DNA of 47,888 bases from Sulfurimonas sp. (GTDB lineage Bacteria > Campylobacterota > Campylobacteria > Campylobacterales > Sulfurimonadaceae). Both the position numbers and the translations under genes were made by a program. This document shows, piece by piece, positions 29,944 through 40,746 of the stretch. The notes under the pieces were generated by a model, which saw only the letters and a list, made by a program, of their open reading frames with translations, searched no databases and was not told the origin of the DNA. How positions within the stretch are numbered: the stretch's first letter is position 1; every line of letters begins with the position of its first letter. The stretch spans positions 1 to 47,888 of the forward strand of contig JALUXS010000079.1 in NCBI GenBank assembly GCA_027013185.1, given 5' to 3'.

Positions 29944-30474
29944 ATGCTTCATTCATTTAAAAATATACTACCAACAATAGGTAAAAATAGTTGGATTGCC
30001 CCTTCTGCTGATGTTATCGGTGATGTCACATGTGGCAAAGATTGCTCCATTTGGTTTGGTTGTGTCGTTCGAGGCGATGTACATTACATAAAAATAGGGA
30101 ATAGAGTCAATATTCAAGATTTAAGTATGATTCATGTCACGCATTACAAAAAGAGTGATAAAAGTGATGGAAATCCGACAATAATTGGAGATGATGTAAC
30201 AATAGGACATCGTGTAATGCTTCATGGGTGCACAATTGAGAAAGCTTGTCTCATCGGTATGAGTGCTACCATCCTTGATGGTGCAGTGATAGGAAAAGAA
30301 AGTATTGTGGGAGCAGGTTCTCTTGTAACAAAAAACAAAGTATTTCCACCCCGTTCACTCATCATGGGAAGCCCTGCAAAAGTTGTCAGAGAATTAAATG
30401 ATCATGAAATACAAGAACTTTATGCTTCTGCTTCGCGTTACGTAGAGTTTAAAAAGGATTATCAAGAATCTTAG
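29944..30474 (+). CDS. gamma-class carbonic anhydrase family (hexapeptide repeat) protein
   Basis: Left-handed beta-helix repeats: IGDVTCGKDCSIWFGCVVRGDVHYIKIGNRVNIQDLSMIHV; GHRVMLHGC. Confidence 0.9.
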   Translation: MLHSFKNILPTIGKNSWIAPSADVIGDVTCGKDCSIWFGCVVRGDVHYIKIGNRVNIQDLSMIHVTHYKKSDKSDGNPTIIGDDVTIGHRVMLHGCTIEKACLIGMSATILDGAVIGKESIVGAGSLVTKNKVFPPRSLIMGSPAKVVRELNDHEIQELYASASRYVEFKKDYQES

Positions 30475-31649
30475 GTTCTATAATCCGCATTAATTTTAAC
30501 ATATTCATAACCTAAATCACACCCAAAAGAGGTAAATTTTCCTTCTGCAATGCCTAAGTCACAAGAAATTGTAAAAGTATTTAATTGCATAACTTTACTT
30601 GCTTTTTTCTCCATTGCCTCATCAAAGAAAAGCTCTCCTTTTTTATATACACAAATATCATTAAATGAAATTGTAAGTTTTTCTTCTACAGCGTATGCAC
30701 CACTTGCTCCTACCGTTGAAGCTATTCTCCCCCAGTTAGGATCTTGTCCATATAATGCTGTTTTTACGAGAAGAGAATTGGAAAGTGCTTTTGCTACAAT
30801 CTCAGCCTCAGCATCACTTTTTGCACCACTTACATTATATGTAACAAGTTTTGTAGCACCTTCACCGTCTCGTACCATTTCACGTGCTAAAAAGAGCATT
30901 ATTTTATGCAGTGCTTTTTCGAATGCTTCTGCGTGATAGGCTCCACTTTTTGCATTACTGAGTAGTAATACCGTATCGTTTGTAGATGTATCACCGTCAA
31001 CACTTGCCGCATTAAAAGTAGTTTGCACATTTTTGTTTAATGCCGCTTGCATCTCTTCTTTTGCAATATTAGCATCAGTCGTAATAAAACAGAGCATTGT
31101 AGCCATAGCAGGGTTAATCATACCAGCACCTTTTGCCATTGCCCCAATATGAAAACTACTACCATCTTCCAGTTCAATTTTATAGGCTATCTGCTTTGAA
31201 AAAGTATCTGTCGTCATTATAGCCTGAGCTGCAGCATCTGCATCTTTTTTAGTTAAATCAAAAAGCTTGGCACCTGCTATAATTTTATCTTTAGGAATTC
31301 TTACTCCAATCACACCCGTTGAACTCATTACAGGATTTTCTATATTTGCAGGTAATGTTGCCAAAATTTCATTTATATCTTCTACTCCAGCATTTCCAGT
31401 CATTGCATTTGCATTTTTAGAATTTATCAGTACAAAATTTGTTTGAAACTCTCCTTTGGCCTTGCAGTGTCTAATAGGAGCGGCAGCCATCTTATTTGTT
31501 GTAAAAATAGAGGCTATTTCACATTTTTTTTCACTATAAATAAAAGCCATATCTTTTGCCATATCTGCTTTAAGGCCAGCACTCACACCATCAGCGTAAA
31601 AACCATTTGCAGCACACACACCACCCTCAATTTCTGTTAATTTATACAA
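30471..31649 (-). CDS. argJ: bifunctional glutamate N-acetyltransferase/amino-acid acetyltransferase ArgJ
   Basis: NSKNANAMTGNAG, AKGAGMINPAMATMLCFITTDA, ASVDGDTSTNDTV, GQDPNWGRI. Confidence 0.95.
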   Translation of the reverse strand: MYKLTEIEGGVCAANGFYADGVSAGLKADMAKDMAFIYSEKKCEIASIFTTNKMAAAPIRHCKAKGEFQTNFVLINSKNANAMTGNAGVEDINEILATLPANIENPVMSSTGVIGVRIPKDKIIAGAKLFDLTKKDADAAAQAIMTTDTFSKQIAYKIELEDGSSFHIGAMAKGAGMINPAMATMLCFITTDANIAKEEMQAALNKNVQTTFNAASVDGDTSTNDTVLLLSNAKSGAYHAEAFEKALHKIMLFLAREMVRDGEGATKLVTYNVSGAKSDAEAEIVAKALSNSLLVKTALYGQDPNWGRIASTVGASGAYAVEEKLTISFNDICVYKKGELFFDEAMEKKASKVMQLNTFTISCDLGIAEGKFTSFGCDLGYEYVKINADYRT

Positions 31650-32772
31650 ATTTAAGCTCCTTTGGTTTTACTCTTTTTGAGAGTAAATCTTTTGTAATTT
31701 TTATTCCTTCTTGCGTTCCTATAACCAACAATTTAGATTCACTCGTAACGAGGACATCTCCTTTTGGCATTTCTATAAGCTTACCATCTTTTCTTGTGAT
31801 GCCCACTACAGAAGTATTTGCAATTTCACGAATATGTGTCTCTTTTAATTTTTTCAAAACTGCCCAACTGTAACGAGGCACTGTGATTTCTTGCATATCC
31901 AAAGGATTGTCATTTTTATACAAAAATTCTTCAAGTAAATTTTCCATATCTGGACGTGCTGCCATAGCAGAGACACGTTGTGCGGTTAACTTTGTAGGAG
32001 AAACCACTGTATCTGCTCCTAGCTTTTTAAGTTTTTCTACATCACTGATGGTTTCTGCTGATGAAATAACATAATACGGACGAGGTAAAAAATGCTCTTT
32101 TTCAAATAATCTCACTGAAGCAATAAGTGCAATATTATCAGCTATTGAGCTTGATAAGGTTATTAAACCCTTTGCTGATGAGAGATGAGCTTTGAGCATA
32201 GAGAGCTCTGCGTGAGGCTGTGCTTGCAGATAGTGTGGATATTTATATTCGAGTGCCCATTCATGAATTTCCGGTCTTGGATCAATCACCACAAAAGGAA
32301 TATGATTCTCGCGTAACTGCTTTGTTACTTCAATGGTATACTCATTATGATAGCATACAACAAAATGTTTTTTATATCTTGCTATTTTATATAACATTCT
32401 TCTCTCCTTCAATATGGCAGCAATATGACCCTTATTCAGTTCATTGACTAAAATACCAATAGCACTTGAAAATACGGCAAAACCAGCAATTATCAAATTT
32501 ATAGTAAATATTCTACCTGCATTTGAAACAGGAGCAGTCTCTCCAAATCCAACAGTTGTAAAAGTAATTGCTGTTTGGTAAATAGCATCCATAATAGTAA
32601 AATTATCAATAAGGACATAACCAACTGTCCCAATAAGCATAACTAGTACAGTTAAAATAAGTGGTAAGCGAAAAGCTTTTAGGTGAGGGTAAACTTCAGG
32701 AAGAAGCTTAGGATCAGGTTTGGGAGGGCTCTCCCAATTAAGAAATTTACGAATCCTTTGTGAAAGATTCAA
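31642..32772 (-). CDS. potassium channel with TrkA-N domain
   Basis: Pore loop AITFTTVGFGETAPVSNAGR and Rossmann segment KHFVVCYHNEYTIEVTKQL. Confidence 0.88.
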   Translation of the reverse strand: MNLSQRIRKFLNWESPPKPDPKLLPEVYPHLKAFRLPLILTVLVMLIGTVGYVLIDNFTIMDAIYQTAITFTTVGFGETAPVSNAGRIFTINLIIAGFAVFSSAIGILVNELNKGHIAAILKERRMLYKIARYKKHFVVCYHNEYTIEVTKQLRENHIPFVVIDPRPEIHEWALEYKYPHYLQAQPHAELSMLKAHLSSAKGLITLSSSIADNIALIASVRLFEKEHFLPRPYYVISSAETISDVEKLKKLGADTVVSPTKLTAQRVSAMAARPDMENLLEEFLYKNDNPLDMQEITVPRYSWAVLKKLKETHIREIANTSVVGITRKDGKLIEMPKGDVLVTSESKLLVIGTQEGIKITKDLLSKRVKPKELKFV

Positions 32773-32787
32773 AATAAATTCCTAAAT

Positions 32788-32976
32788 CTACGAATTTTTC
32801 TTAAGTGTGCGTAATTCTCTTGCAGAAATCTTAATTTTTTTCGTTGTACCATCTTCTAATGTGATACGTACTGTTCTTAGGTTTAATAAAAAACGACGTT
32901 TTGTTCTGTTTTTTGCATGAGAAACATTGTTCCCACTCATAGGGCCTTTGCCACTAATAGCACATCTTCTTGCCAT
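32788..32976 (-). CDS. rpmB: 50S ribosomal protein L28
   Basis: [38 protein letters not shown]. Confidence 0.96.
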   Translation of the reverse strand: MARRCAISGKGPMSGNNVSHAKNRTKRRFLLNLRTVRITLEDGTTKKIKISARELRTLKKNS

Positions 32977-33135
32977 TTGAGTATCCTTGAATGATATTTT
33001 AAAGTTGCGAATTGTATCAAATCAAAGCAAAACTCCAACTTAAGCCAAATATATTTTAAAAGAAAAAGCCCCCTTCAACTCTATATTATCTTTTTCTCGT
33101 TAAAATATACGATATTTAACACAAAGAATGATATT

Positions 33136-33933
33136 TTGATTACAAAAGAAAAAGTTAATGCATTTATAGAAAAAATTCCACCTTCACCAAAAATTTTAAA
33201 GGCAACTATTATACTTTTAGACCAAGGTGATTTAATCAAAGCCGCTAAAATTGCAAAAGAAGATTTGGCTTTGAGTGCGTATCTTAAAAATCTTGTTAAT
33301 AGGCCTATATATGGTTTTAGAAATGAGGTTAGTGATGTCTCTCAGATATTTGGTATTTTAGGTGTGTCAAAATCTCAACAGGCTGTTTACAATTATATGA
33401 TTTCACTTTTATCCCCTGTCAAATGGAAGCTTTTTTCTTTAAACAAAGCTACATTTTATGAACTTCAGGCACAATTATCTGCAAAGTGGCAAAAAATTGT
33501 TGCTCATCTTGGTATAAAAGACAAAGATATTCAAAGTGCCATTTCATTACTTCCTGCTAGTATTATTGTCTCAGAAGCTCTTTTTTGCGAAAAGATTGAA
33601 GATGTTAGGCTTTTAAGAAGTGTCAATGAAATTGATTTAAATACTATTTTACAAAGACTTTGTAAAATGGACTTATTCGATATTTGCGATAATATTGCGC
33701 AAAAGTGGGAAATGTCAGAGAGTATTTCTCAAATTATCAATGCAGCATCTGGCCTTAAACCTTCTTCTGATGAAACAATCAATATGCTTGGAAAATGGAT
33801 GCATTTACTTCTATTTTATACTTTATCGCAAGAAATATTCATACATGCCCAGCTCAATGATTTCATTGATTTTCAGGTTGACTATGTAAGTGACATTTAT
33901 GAAGATTTTTTAAGTCTAATGGAGATTTCATGA
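33136..33933 (+). CDS. HDOD domain protein
   Basis: IPPSPKILKATIILLDQGDLIKAAKIAKEDLALSAYLKNLVNRPIYGFRNEVSDVSQIFGILGV; starts with TTG or an alternative start. Confidence 0.75.
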   Translation: MITKEKVNAFIEKIPPSPKILKATIILLDQGDLIKAAKIAKEDLALSAYLKNLVNRPIYGFRNEVSDVSQIFGILGVSKSQQAVYNYMISLLSPVKWKLFSLNKATFYELQAQLSAKWQKIVAHLGIKDKDIQSAISLLPASIIVSEALFCEKIEDVRLLRSVNEIDLNTILQRLCKMDLFDICDNIAQKWEMSESISQIINAASGLKPSSDETINMLGKWMHLLLFYTLSQEIFIHAQLNDFIDFQVDYVSDIYEDFLSLMEIS

Positions 33934-35324
33934 GAGCAGTTATACGAGATGGCATAGGAGTTTTTCATCCTCAAGGTTTTTTAGACGGTACTTCAGGTGC
34001 TGCTTTATTAAGCATAGAAGATATTGATGTAACCATCAAAAGTAATGCAGAAATGATTCTTGTTTCTCTAAAAAAAGTCATTTTTTTTAATAGAAATGGC
34101 TTAGATACTTTTGTGAAAATGTTTCGTAAAGTACGGATTGCCAATCATATCGTAGTCGGTTTTTGTGATTATGATACAAAAAAGTATGATGCAATAATGA
34201 AATTTTATGATTCTGATTTAAGCTTTTCTTTGTTTAAAACACAGCAGATTGCCACCCTTTTTTGTGCTACTTTTAAAGAAAAAAACAAAAATGTTTTACT
34301 TTACAGTGAAGATAAATCACAAAGAGCAGCACTTGCTATCGAGTTACACGATAATGGACACAATCCTATCGTTGCACAAACAGAAGCAGAATTTCTTGAA
34401 AAGTCAAAAGTTGAAGATGCCTATGATTTTGTAATTGAGTCAACCTATTTAGGACAAATGGGACAAAAAGTAGCAGCAAGGGTTACTGGGAATGCTATTA
34501 TTTACACAGTTTCCTCTTTTTTAGATGCAGAAATCACAAATACCTTCAATATAGCATACCATAACAACTCGCTCAATGTCGGTTTCAGACTCTTTATATT
34601 TGATGCCTATAAAGTTGTAAGTATGAATATACATGCACTTAACTTTTTTTCTAAACTTTCTTCATCTTCTGCAGAATATAATGCCACTATATGTTTTGTA
34701 GGTTTATCTTTTGAAAAAACACCTGCTGCTTTTAAAGAAACACTCGAAGATGCAGGTATACTCTTTTTTGCTCAAATGGATGATATACTCCAAAACAAAA
34801 AGCTGTTAGACGAATTAGGGGCAAGTAGTGCTGCAAATGTAAAAAACAAACGTGTACTTAATAAAGTACTTGTAAGTGAATTACCAAATTTTATAGATGC
34901 CACCGTTGCCACGATAGAAATGATGACAAATTCCAAAGCAGTAAAAGATGCAGCAAAAGTAGATAGAATAAAGATTGATAATAAAGAAGATAAAATTGCA
35001 AGTTCTATAGGTTTTTATGGTGATATAGATGGAATGGTTATGCTTATATTCCCTGTTGAAATTGCAAAAAAAGCTTGTGAATTATTAATTGGTGAGAGTA
35101 CTGAGGATAAAGAACTTATTCTTGATACCTTGGCTGAACTTGTTAATATTGTTGGAGGAAAAGTCAAAACATTGTTGGCTGATGAACATATCAGTGTTGA
35201 CATCACATTGCCAAGAACATATCATGATGTTGATGGACTTTTAGAAGTTGCGGACAATAAAAAAGGTGTACAAGTTGATTTATCATTTAATAATGATAGA
35301 TTTTTATTTTTCTTAACAAGATAA
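33930..35324 (+). CDS. multidomain protein: STAS-like N-terminus, degenerate receiver-like middle, CheX-like C-terminus
   Basis: C-terminal GDIDGMVMLIFPVEIAKKACELLIGE...LAELVNIVGGKVKTLLADEHISVDITLPRTY resembles CheX/CheC-type phosphatases. Confidence 0.65.
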   Translation: MRAVIRDGIGVFHPQGFLDGTSGAALLSIEDIDVTIKSNAEMILVSLKKVIFFNRNGLDTFVKMFRKVRIANHIVVGFCDYDTKKYDAIMKFYDSDLSFSLFKTQQIATLFCATFKEKNKNVLLYSEDKSQRAALAIELHDNGHNPIVAQTEAEFLEKSKVEDAYDFVIESTYLGQMGQKVAARVTGNAIIYTVSSFLDAEITNTFNIAYHNNSLNVGFRLFIFDAYKVVSMNIHALNFFSKLSSSSAEYNATICFVGLSFEKTPAAFKETLEDAGILFFAQMDDILQNKKLLDELGASSAANVKNKRVLNKVLVSELPNFIDATVATIEMMTNSKAVKDAAKVDRIKIDNKEDKIASSIGFYGDIDGMVMLIFPVEIAKKACELLIGESTEDKELILDTLAELVNIVGGKVKTLLADEHISVDITLPRTYHDVDGLLEVADNKKGVQVDLSFNNDRFLFFLTR

Positions 35325-35365
35325 AAGCTAGTGTAACGTATAATTTCAAAAATTAAAGGAATATA

Positions 35366-36007
35366 ATGCAGGTAGCTCCTAGTATTCTCTCAGCAGACTT
35401 TGGAAATTTAGCACGCGATGTCAAAGAAATTTGTGATGCAGGTTGTGATTTAGTTCATGTAGATGTTATGGATGGCCACTTTGTACCAAATTTAACAATT
35501 GGACCGGTCGTTGTTTCAGCAATTGCAAAAGCTGCCACAAAACCTTTGGATATTCACCTTATGTGTGAAAACAATACTTTTTTCGTTGAACTGTTTGCTC
35601 CTTTGCAACCAAAATATATATCTTTTCATATTGAAGAAGAAAAACATCCCCATAGACTTGTTCAAAAAATTCGTTCTCTTGGTATTAAGCCCTGCATTGT
35701 TTTAAATCCAAATACAATTCCAGAGGAGCTTGAATACCTTCTTGCAGATTTAGATATGGTACTGCTAATGAGTGTTAATCCCGGTTTTGGAGGGCAATCA
35801 TTTATTGATTCTGTTATTCCAAAAGCAAAAAAATTAAACGAAATGAGAAAACGTCTTAACCCAAATTGTCTTATACAAGTAGATGGTGGTGTTAGTGATA
35901 AAAATATTCATATGCTTAAAGATGCAGGGGTTGATGTTGTTGTGGCTGGAAGCTATGTTTTTAAACATACAAACAGAGCACAAGCAATACAAAGCCTGCA
36001 AGTATAA
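35366..36007 (+). CDS. rpe: ribulose-phosphate 3-epimerase
   Basis: APSILSADFGNL, VDVMDGHFVPNLTIGP, MSVNPGFGGQSFI, QVDGGVSDKN. Confidence 0.97.
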   Translation: MQVAPSILSADFGNLARDVKEICDAGCDLVHVDVMDGHFVPNLTIGPVVVSAIAKAATKPLDIHLMCENNTFFVELFAPLQPKYISFHIEEEKHPHRLVQKIRSLGIKPCIVLNPNTIPEELEYLLADLDMVLLMSVNPGFGGQSFIDSVIPKAKKLNEMRKRLNPNCLIQVDGGVSDKNIHMLKDAGVDVVVAGSYVFKHTNRAQAIQSLQV

Positions 36008-36012
36008 TTTTT

Positions 36013-36597
36013 ATGCGTACTAAAATTTGTGGAATCACCTCTTATGAAGATGCAATGATGGCTATAGATGCAGGTGCAGATGCACTAGGCTTTGTATTTT
36101 ATGAAAAATCTCCAAGATATATAAATCCACCCCAAGCAAAAGAAATTATAAAAAAATTGCCTCCTTTTGTTGAAAAAGTTGCCCTTTTTGTAAATGTCAC
36201 GGCACAAGAAGTAAATGCTACATGTAAAGATATTGGGGCTACCCTCGCACAAATACATTTTGATGCGGATGAAGCATTTTATAATGAACTTGACGTACCA
36301 CATGTAAAAGTCATACGGGCACAAAAAAAAGAAGATATTCTTAAATATGCTGATGAATATCGTTTAGTTGATGCCTATTGTGAAGCCTATGGTGGAGCAG
36401 GTAAACAAATAAATACAACGTGGTTTGAAGATGTCGATTGTTCTAAAATTATCCTTGCTGGCGGGCTTACTCCAAATAATATCACCGCATTAAAAAAATA
36501 TGGTTTTTATGCCTTTGATGTCAGTAGTTCCGTTGAAATAGCATACGGAATAAAAGACAAAGAAAAAATACAAAAGTTTATACAAAATGCTCACTAA
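36013..36597 (+). CDS. trpF: phosphoribosylanthranilate isomerase
   Basis: TKICGITSYEDAMMAIDAGADALGFVFYEKSPRYI, ILAGGLTPNNI, FDVSSSVE. Confidence 0.94.
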   Translation: MRTKICGITSYEDAMMAIDAGADALGFVFYEKSPRYINPPQAKEIIKKLPPFVEKVALFVNVTAQEVNATCKDIGATLAQIHFDADEAFYNELDVPHVKVIRAQKKEDILKYADEYRLVDAYCEAYGGAGKQINTTWFEDVDCSKIILAGGLTPNNITALKKYGFYAFDVSSSVEIAYGIKDKEKIQKFIQNAH

Positions 36598-37384
36598 CGA
36601 TTTTACCCTTGATGCTAAAAGTATATCTAAACTCTCTTCTAGAGGTCTCTCTTTAAAAACAATGAAAGACCAACTCAATGAAGAATTGGACTTATCTATC
36701 GAGCTATGGAGAGCCCAAGGTTTACATGTAATTAAACATCAGGGTGCATACTATTTTGATACAAAATTTATTCCTATACATGAAGCTGAATTTTGCATTG
36801 TTGATATTGAAACAAATGGTTCAAAAATTGAAAAACATCAAATTATAGAGCTAGCAGCAATCAAAATAAAAAATGGTCAAATAGTAGATAGATTTGAATC
36901 ATTGGTAAAAGCAAAAGAAATTAACCCTCACATAATAGAGCTTACCGGAATATCTGTTGATGATACAATAGATGCACCAGAATTAAAAGATGTTTTACTC
37001 AGGTTTAAACATTTCCTGGGTGATGCGGTATTAATTGCTCATGATGTAAAATTTGATTATAGTTTCATCTCCAAAAGTATGCAAAAGATTGGATTAGAAC
37101 CTCTTTTAAATAGAAGCTTATGTTCACTTGCACTAGCAGAGAGAAGCATTGTATCTTACAGATATGCTCTTTCTTACCTCAATGAAACATATAACTTAAA
37201 TCCTCAAGCAAGACATCACAGAGCCATGAGTGATGTTATCACTACTTATGGGCTTTTTTTACTTAGTCTAAAAAATTTAAATGAAGATATACAAACGGTA
37301 GAAGATTTAATAAAATTTTCAAAAGAGGCACCAAGACTTAAACGTCCAAAGTTTGACCCACTTTTGAAAGATGCACAAGAGTAA
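36587..37384 (+). CDS. DnaQ-family 3'-5' exonuclease (DNA Pol III epsilon-like)
   Basis: CIVDIETNGSKIEKHQIIELAAIKI, LIAHDVKFDYSFI, HHRAMSDVITT (Exo I-III). Confidence 0.9.
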   Translation: MLTNDFTLDAKSISKLSSRGLSLKTMKDQLNEELDLSIELWRAQGLHVIKHQGAYYFDTKFIPIHEAEFCIVDIETNGSKIEKHQIIELAAIKIKNGQIVDRFESLVKAKEINPHIIELTGISVDDTIDAPELKDVLLRFKHFLGDAVLIAHDVKFDYSFISKSMQKIGLEPLLNRSLCSLALAERSIVSYRYALSYLNETYNLNPQARHHRAMSDVITTYGLFLLSLKNLNEDIQTVEDLIKFSKEAPRLKRPKFDPLLKDAQE

Positions 37385-37386
37385 AG

Positions 37387-38322
37387 CTACTCTTTAAAAG
37401 CACCCGGTTTAATCAGTTTTGCATAACGAGCATCCATTCTTTCTTCACTGCTCATAGCTTTTAGTGTAGCTACTTCTTTTAAGAAATACTCTTTAAGAAC
37501 TTCGGCAGCTCTCTCTTTTTCTCTGTGTGCTCCAATCAACGGCTCATCAATAATATCGTCAATTAAGTCAAGTTCTTTTAAATCAGCACTTGTAATTTTC
37601 AAAGCATTTGTAGCTGTTTGCACTTTTTTCGGATCATTCCATAATATGGCTGCACAACCCTCCGGAGAAATAATAGAGAAAATCGAATAACGCATCATAG
37701 CAAATTTATCAGCAACTCCGATTGCAAGAGCACCACCAGAACCACCTTCACCTATAACTATAGAAATTGTCGGTGTATTTACCTCTGCAAATTCTAATAA
37801 GTTTCTTGCAATTGCTTCACTTTGATTTCTTTCTTCAGCACCAATTCCAGGATAAGCACCCGGTGTGTCTATCAGCATTAATAATGGAATATTAAACTTT
37901 TCAGCAAGTTTTGCAGCACGAAGCGCTTTTCTGTAACCTTCAGGATGTGGCATACCAAAATTACGTTTAAGTTTATTTTTTGTACCACGTCCTTTTTGCT
38001 CACCGATAACCATAACTTTTTCATCACCGATATAACCCATATAGCAAATAATGGCAGCATCATCACTAAAATGTCTATCACCATGAATCTCATACTTGTC
38101 TCTCATAATAAGATTAATATAATCAAGTGCATAAGGACGATCGAGATGACGTGCAAGTTGAAGTTTTTGAAAGTCTGAAAGATTTTTATAAATCTTTTCG
38201 ACTTCTTTATCTAATTTCTTTTTTAATTCATCAACAGCCGTATGATCATGACGAACCTGTGCAGAGATTATGTCTTCTTGAATAAATTTTATTTTATATT
38301 CAAAGTCTAAATATGTAGCCAA
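37387..38322 (-). CDS. accA: acetyl-CoA carboxylase carboxyltransferase subunit alpha
   Basis: [34 protein letters not shown]-like [53 protein letters not shown]. Confidence 0.97.
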   Translation of the reverse strand: MATYLDFEYKIKFIQEDIISAQVRHDHTAVDELKKKLDKEVEKIYKNLSDFQKLQLARHLDRPYALDYINLIMRDKYEIHGDRHFSDDAAIICYMGYIGDEKVMVIGEQKGRGTKNKLKRNFGMPHPEGYRKALRAAKLAEKFNIPLLMLIDTPGAYPGIGAEERNQSEAIARNLLEFAEVNTPTISIVIGEGGSGGALAIGVADKFAMMRYSIFSIISPEGCAAILWNDPKKVQTATNALKITSADLKELDLIDDIIDEPLIGAHREKERAAEVLKEYFLKEVATLKAMSSEERMDARYAKLIKPGAFKE

Positions 38323-38338
38323 ATTAAATCCTTATCAA

Positions 38339-39556
38339 TTAGATTTTTTTGAATATAAGAACACCATTTGTCCCACCAAAACCAAATGAATTACTCATAA
38401 CAACGTTCAAGTCAGCTTTTCTTGCACCTTCGGTTACATAATCCAAATCACAGTTTTCATCAGGTGTTTCAAAATTAATAGTTGGAGGAATGATTCCATC
38501 TCTCATTGCCATTAAACAGGTAACAGCTTCTATACTACCAGAAGCACCAAGACAATGCCCAATTTGCCCTTTAATAGAACTCATTGGAGGACAATTCTCT
38601 TTTCCACCTAAAAGACCTTTAAGTGCTAAAGTTTCATTCTTGTCATTTACAGGGGTACTTGTTCCATGTGCATTTACATAATCTAGTTTTGGTTCTCCTG
38701 CCATTTTATAAGCAGCTTTCATAGCACGTGCAGGACCATCAAGTGATGGTGTAGTAATATGACTTGCATCACCACTTTCACCAAAACCAATAACTTCACC
38801 ATATATTTTTGCTCCACGAGCAACTGCAGCTTCATACTCTTCAAGAACAAGTGCACCAGCACCTTCTCCCATAACAAAACCATCACGATCGGCATCAAAA
38901 GGACGAGATGAATGTTTTGGATCATCATTTCTTGTTGAAAGTGCTTTCATTGCAGCAAAACCACCTACACCAACACCAGTAATTGCAGATTCTGCAGAAA
39001 CAACGAGCATTTTATCTGCACCATTACACATAATAGTTTTTACAGCATCACTCACAGCATGTGTTCCAGCAGCACATGCCGTTACACTTGAAAGGTTAGG
39101 CCCTTTTGTTCCGTGTGCAATTGAAACAAATCCACCAAGCATATTAACAAGTGCTCCAGGAATAAAAAATGGAGAAATTCGTCTAGGCCCTTTTGTGCTA
39201 AGAATTACAGAGTTTTTCTCAATCGAAGGAAGTCCACCAATTCCAGAACCGGCACATACTCCAAATCTGTCCATGTCAGTATCTTCAGGAATTGCAGCAT
39301 CTTGCATTGCTTCCTGTGCAGCTTTAAGTCCAAGATGAATAAATCTATCTGCTTTTTTTACTTCTTTTGGATGCATAACTGTTGCAGGATCAAAATCTTT
39401 TACTTCTCCGGCTATTTTTACACTAAAGTTTTCCGGGTCAAATATAGTAATTGTATCAATTCCACATTCACCATCACATATTGCCTTAAAAGAACTCTCT
39501 TTATCATGACCTACTGAATTTATCATTCCTAAACCTGTTACTACCACTCTTCTCAT
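38339..39556 (-). CDS. fabF: 3-oxoacyl-ACP synthase II
   Basis: RRVVVTGLGMINSVG, SVTACAAGTHAV active site, VNAHGTSTPVNDKNET, SFGFGGTNG. Confidence 0.97.
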   Translation of the reverse strand: MRRVVVTGLGMINSVGHDKESSFKAICDGECGIDTITIFDPENFSVKIAGEVKDFDPATVMHPKEVKKADRFIHLGLKAAQEAMQDAAIPEDTDMDRFGVCAGSGIGGLPSIEKNSVILSTKGPRRISPFFIPGALVNMLGGFVSIAHGTKGPNLSSVTACAAGTHAVSDAVKTIMCNGADKMLVVSAESAITGVGVGGFAAMKALSTRNDDPKHSSRPFDADRDGFVMGEGAGALVLEEYEAAVARGAKIYGEVIGFGESGDASHITTPSLDGPARAMKAAYKMAGEPKLDYVNAHGTSTPVNDKNETLALKGLLGGKENCPPMSSIKGQIGHCLGASGSIEAVTCLMAMRDGIIPPTINFETPDENCDLDYVTEGARKADLNVVMSNSFGFGGTNGVLIFKKI

Positions 39557-39621
39557 TGAATATTCTCCATAAATATAAAATACTTTTAAAAATCAATATA
39601 ATAATTAACTATTAAAAATAT

Positions 39622-39656
39622 TTGCTACTAAAGAGGCAAGATACCTCCCTTAGCAA
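39622..39656 (-). terminator. hairpin between acpP and fabF (minus-strand transcript), possible attenuator
   Basis: Minus-strand RNA UUGCUA-AGGGAGG-UAUCUUG-CCUCUUU-AG-UAGCAA followed by AUAUUUUUAAU; two pairs are G-U on this strand only. Confidence 0.65.
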
Positions 39657-39668
39657 GTTAAAAACTAA

Positions 39669-39896
39669 CTACTTGTTTTCGATATAATTTACAACATCTT
39701 GAACTGTTTGAATCTTTTCAGCTTCATCATCAGGAATTTCAATATCAAATTTCTCTTCAAGAGCCATAACCAATTCTACAACATCAAGGCTATCTGCACC
39801 TAAATCTTCAACGAATTTTGCATCCGCTTTTACTTCATCTGGGTTAACGCTTAATTGCTCTACTACTACTTCTTTAATATCATCCAAAAGTGCCAT
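39669..39896 (-). CDS. acpP: acyl carrier protein
   Basis: [46 protein letters not shown]. Confidence 0.98.
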   Translation of the reverse strand: MALLDDIKEVVVEQLSVNPDEVKADAKFVEDLGADSLDVVELVMALEEKFDIEIPDDEAEKIQTVQDVVNYIENK

Positions 39897-39957
39897 TATA
39901 GCTCCTGTTTTTAAGTTTAAAATCCTGTAATTATAGCATAAATATCTTAGATAAGAT

Positions 39958-40704
39958 TTATGCCATGTTCATTCCGCCATTTACTTTTAATGTTTCACCT
40001 GTAATATAGCTGGAATAATCTGAAAGTAAAAATGCTACCGCTTCTGCTACTTCACTAGCATTTCCAAAACGATTCATCGGAATTTTGTCTGTAAAACTTT
40101 TTTTCACCTCATCACTCAGCACTTCTGTCATTTCAGTTGCGATAAATCCTGGTGTTATACTATTATAGCGTATTTTACTTGTTGCTGCTTCTATTGCAAA
40201 ACTTTTTGTCATTGCAATCACACCACCTTTACTTGCTGCATAATTTGTCTGCCCGCCGTTACCTGTTTCACCTACGATAGAAGCTATATTTACAACAGAA
40301 CCAAACTTTTTCTTTCGCATAACTTTCATAGATTCACGACAACCTATAAATGCAGATGTAAGGTTTGCATTAATTACAGCCATAAAATCCTCTGTTTTCA
40401 TACGCAATGCAAGTTTATCTTTTGTAATACCAGCATTATTTACAAGGTAAGAGAGTTCTCCATCGGCATCTACAATTGTTTTAATACCATCAATAAATGC
40501 CGCTTCATCTGTTACATCAAAACCTAAAACTGCTGCACTACCACCGTTTGCTTCTATCATTTCTTTTACTGCATCTGCTTCTTTTGCACCGCTTCTATAA
40601 TTTATCCAGACTTTAAGTCCAAAACCGGCTAAGGTTTTTGCAATCTCAGCACCTATTCCACGGCTTGCACCTGTTACCAAAACATTTTTTCCACTAAATT
40701 TCAT
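39958..40704 (-). CDS. fabG: 3-oxoacyl-ACP reductase
   Basis: [52 protein letters not shown]. Confidence 0.96.
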   Translation of the reverse strand: MKFSGKNVLVTGASRGIGAEIAKTLAGFGLKVWINYRSGAKEADAVKEMIEANGGSAAVLGFDVTDEAAFIDGIKTIVDADGELSYLVNNAGITKDKLALRMKTEDFMAVINANLTSAFIGCRESMKVMRKKKFGSVVNIASIVGETGNGGQTNYAASKGGVIAMTKSFAIEAATSKIRYNSITPGFIATEMTEVLSDEVKKSFTDKIPMNRFGNASEVAEAVAFLLSDYSSYITGETLKVNGGMNMA

Positions 40705-40746
40705 ATTATGTATTCTCCTTTAATTTTATTTTCTATTTTTCGGAAC

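Noticed and set aside
30550-30936. 128-aa plus-strand ORF opposite argJ
   Set aside because: Antisense to conserved argJ with no independent support.
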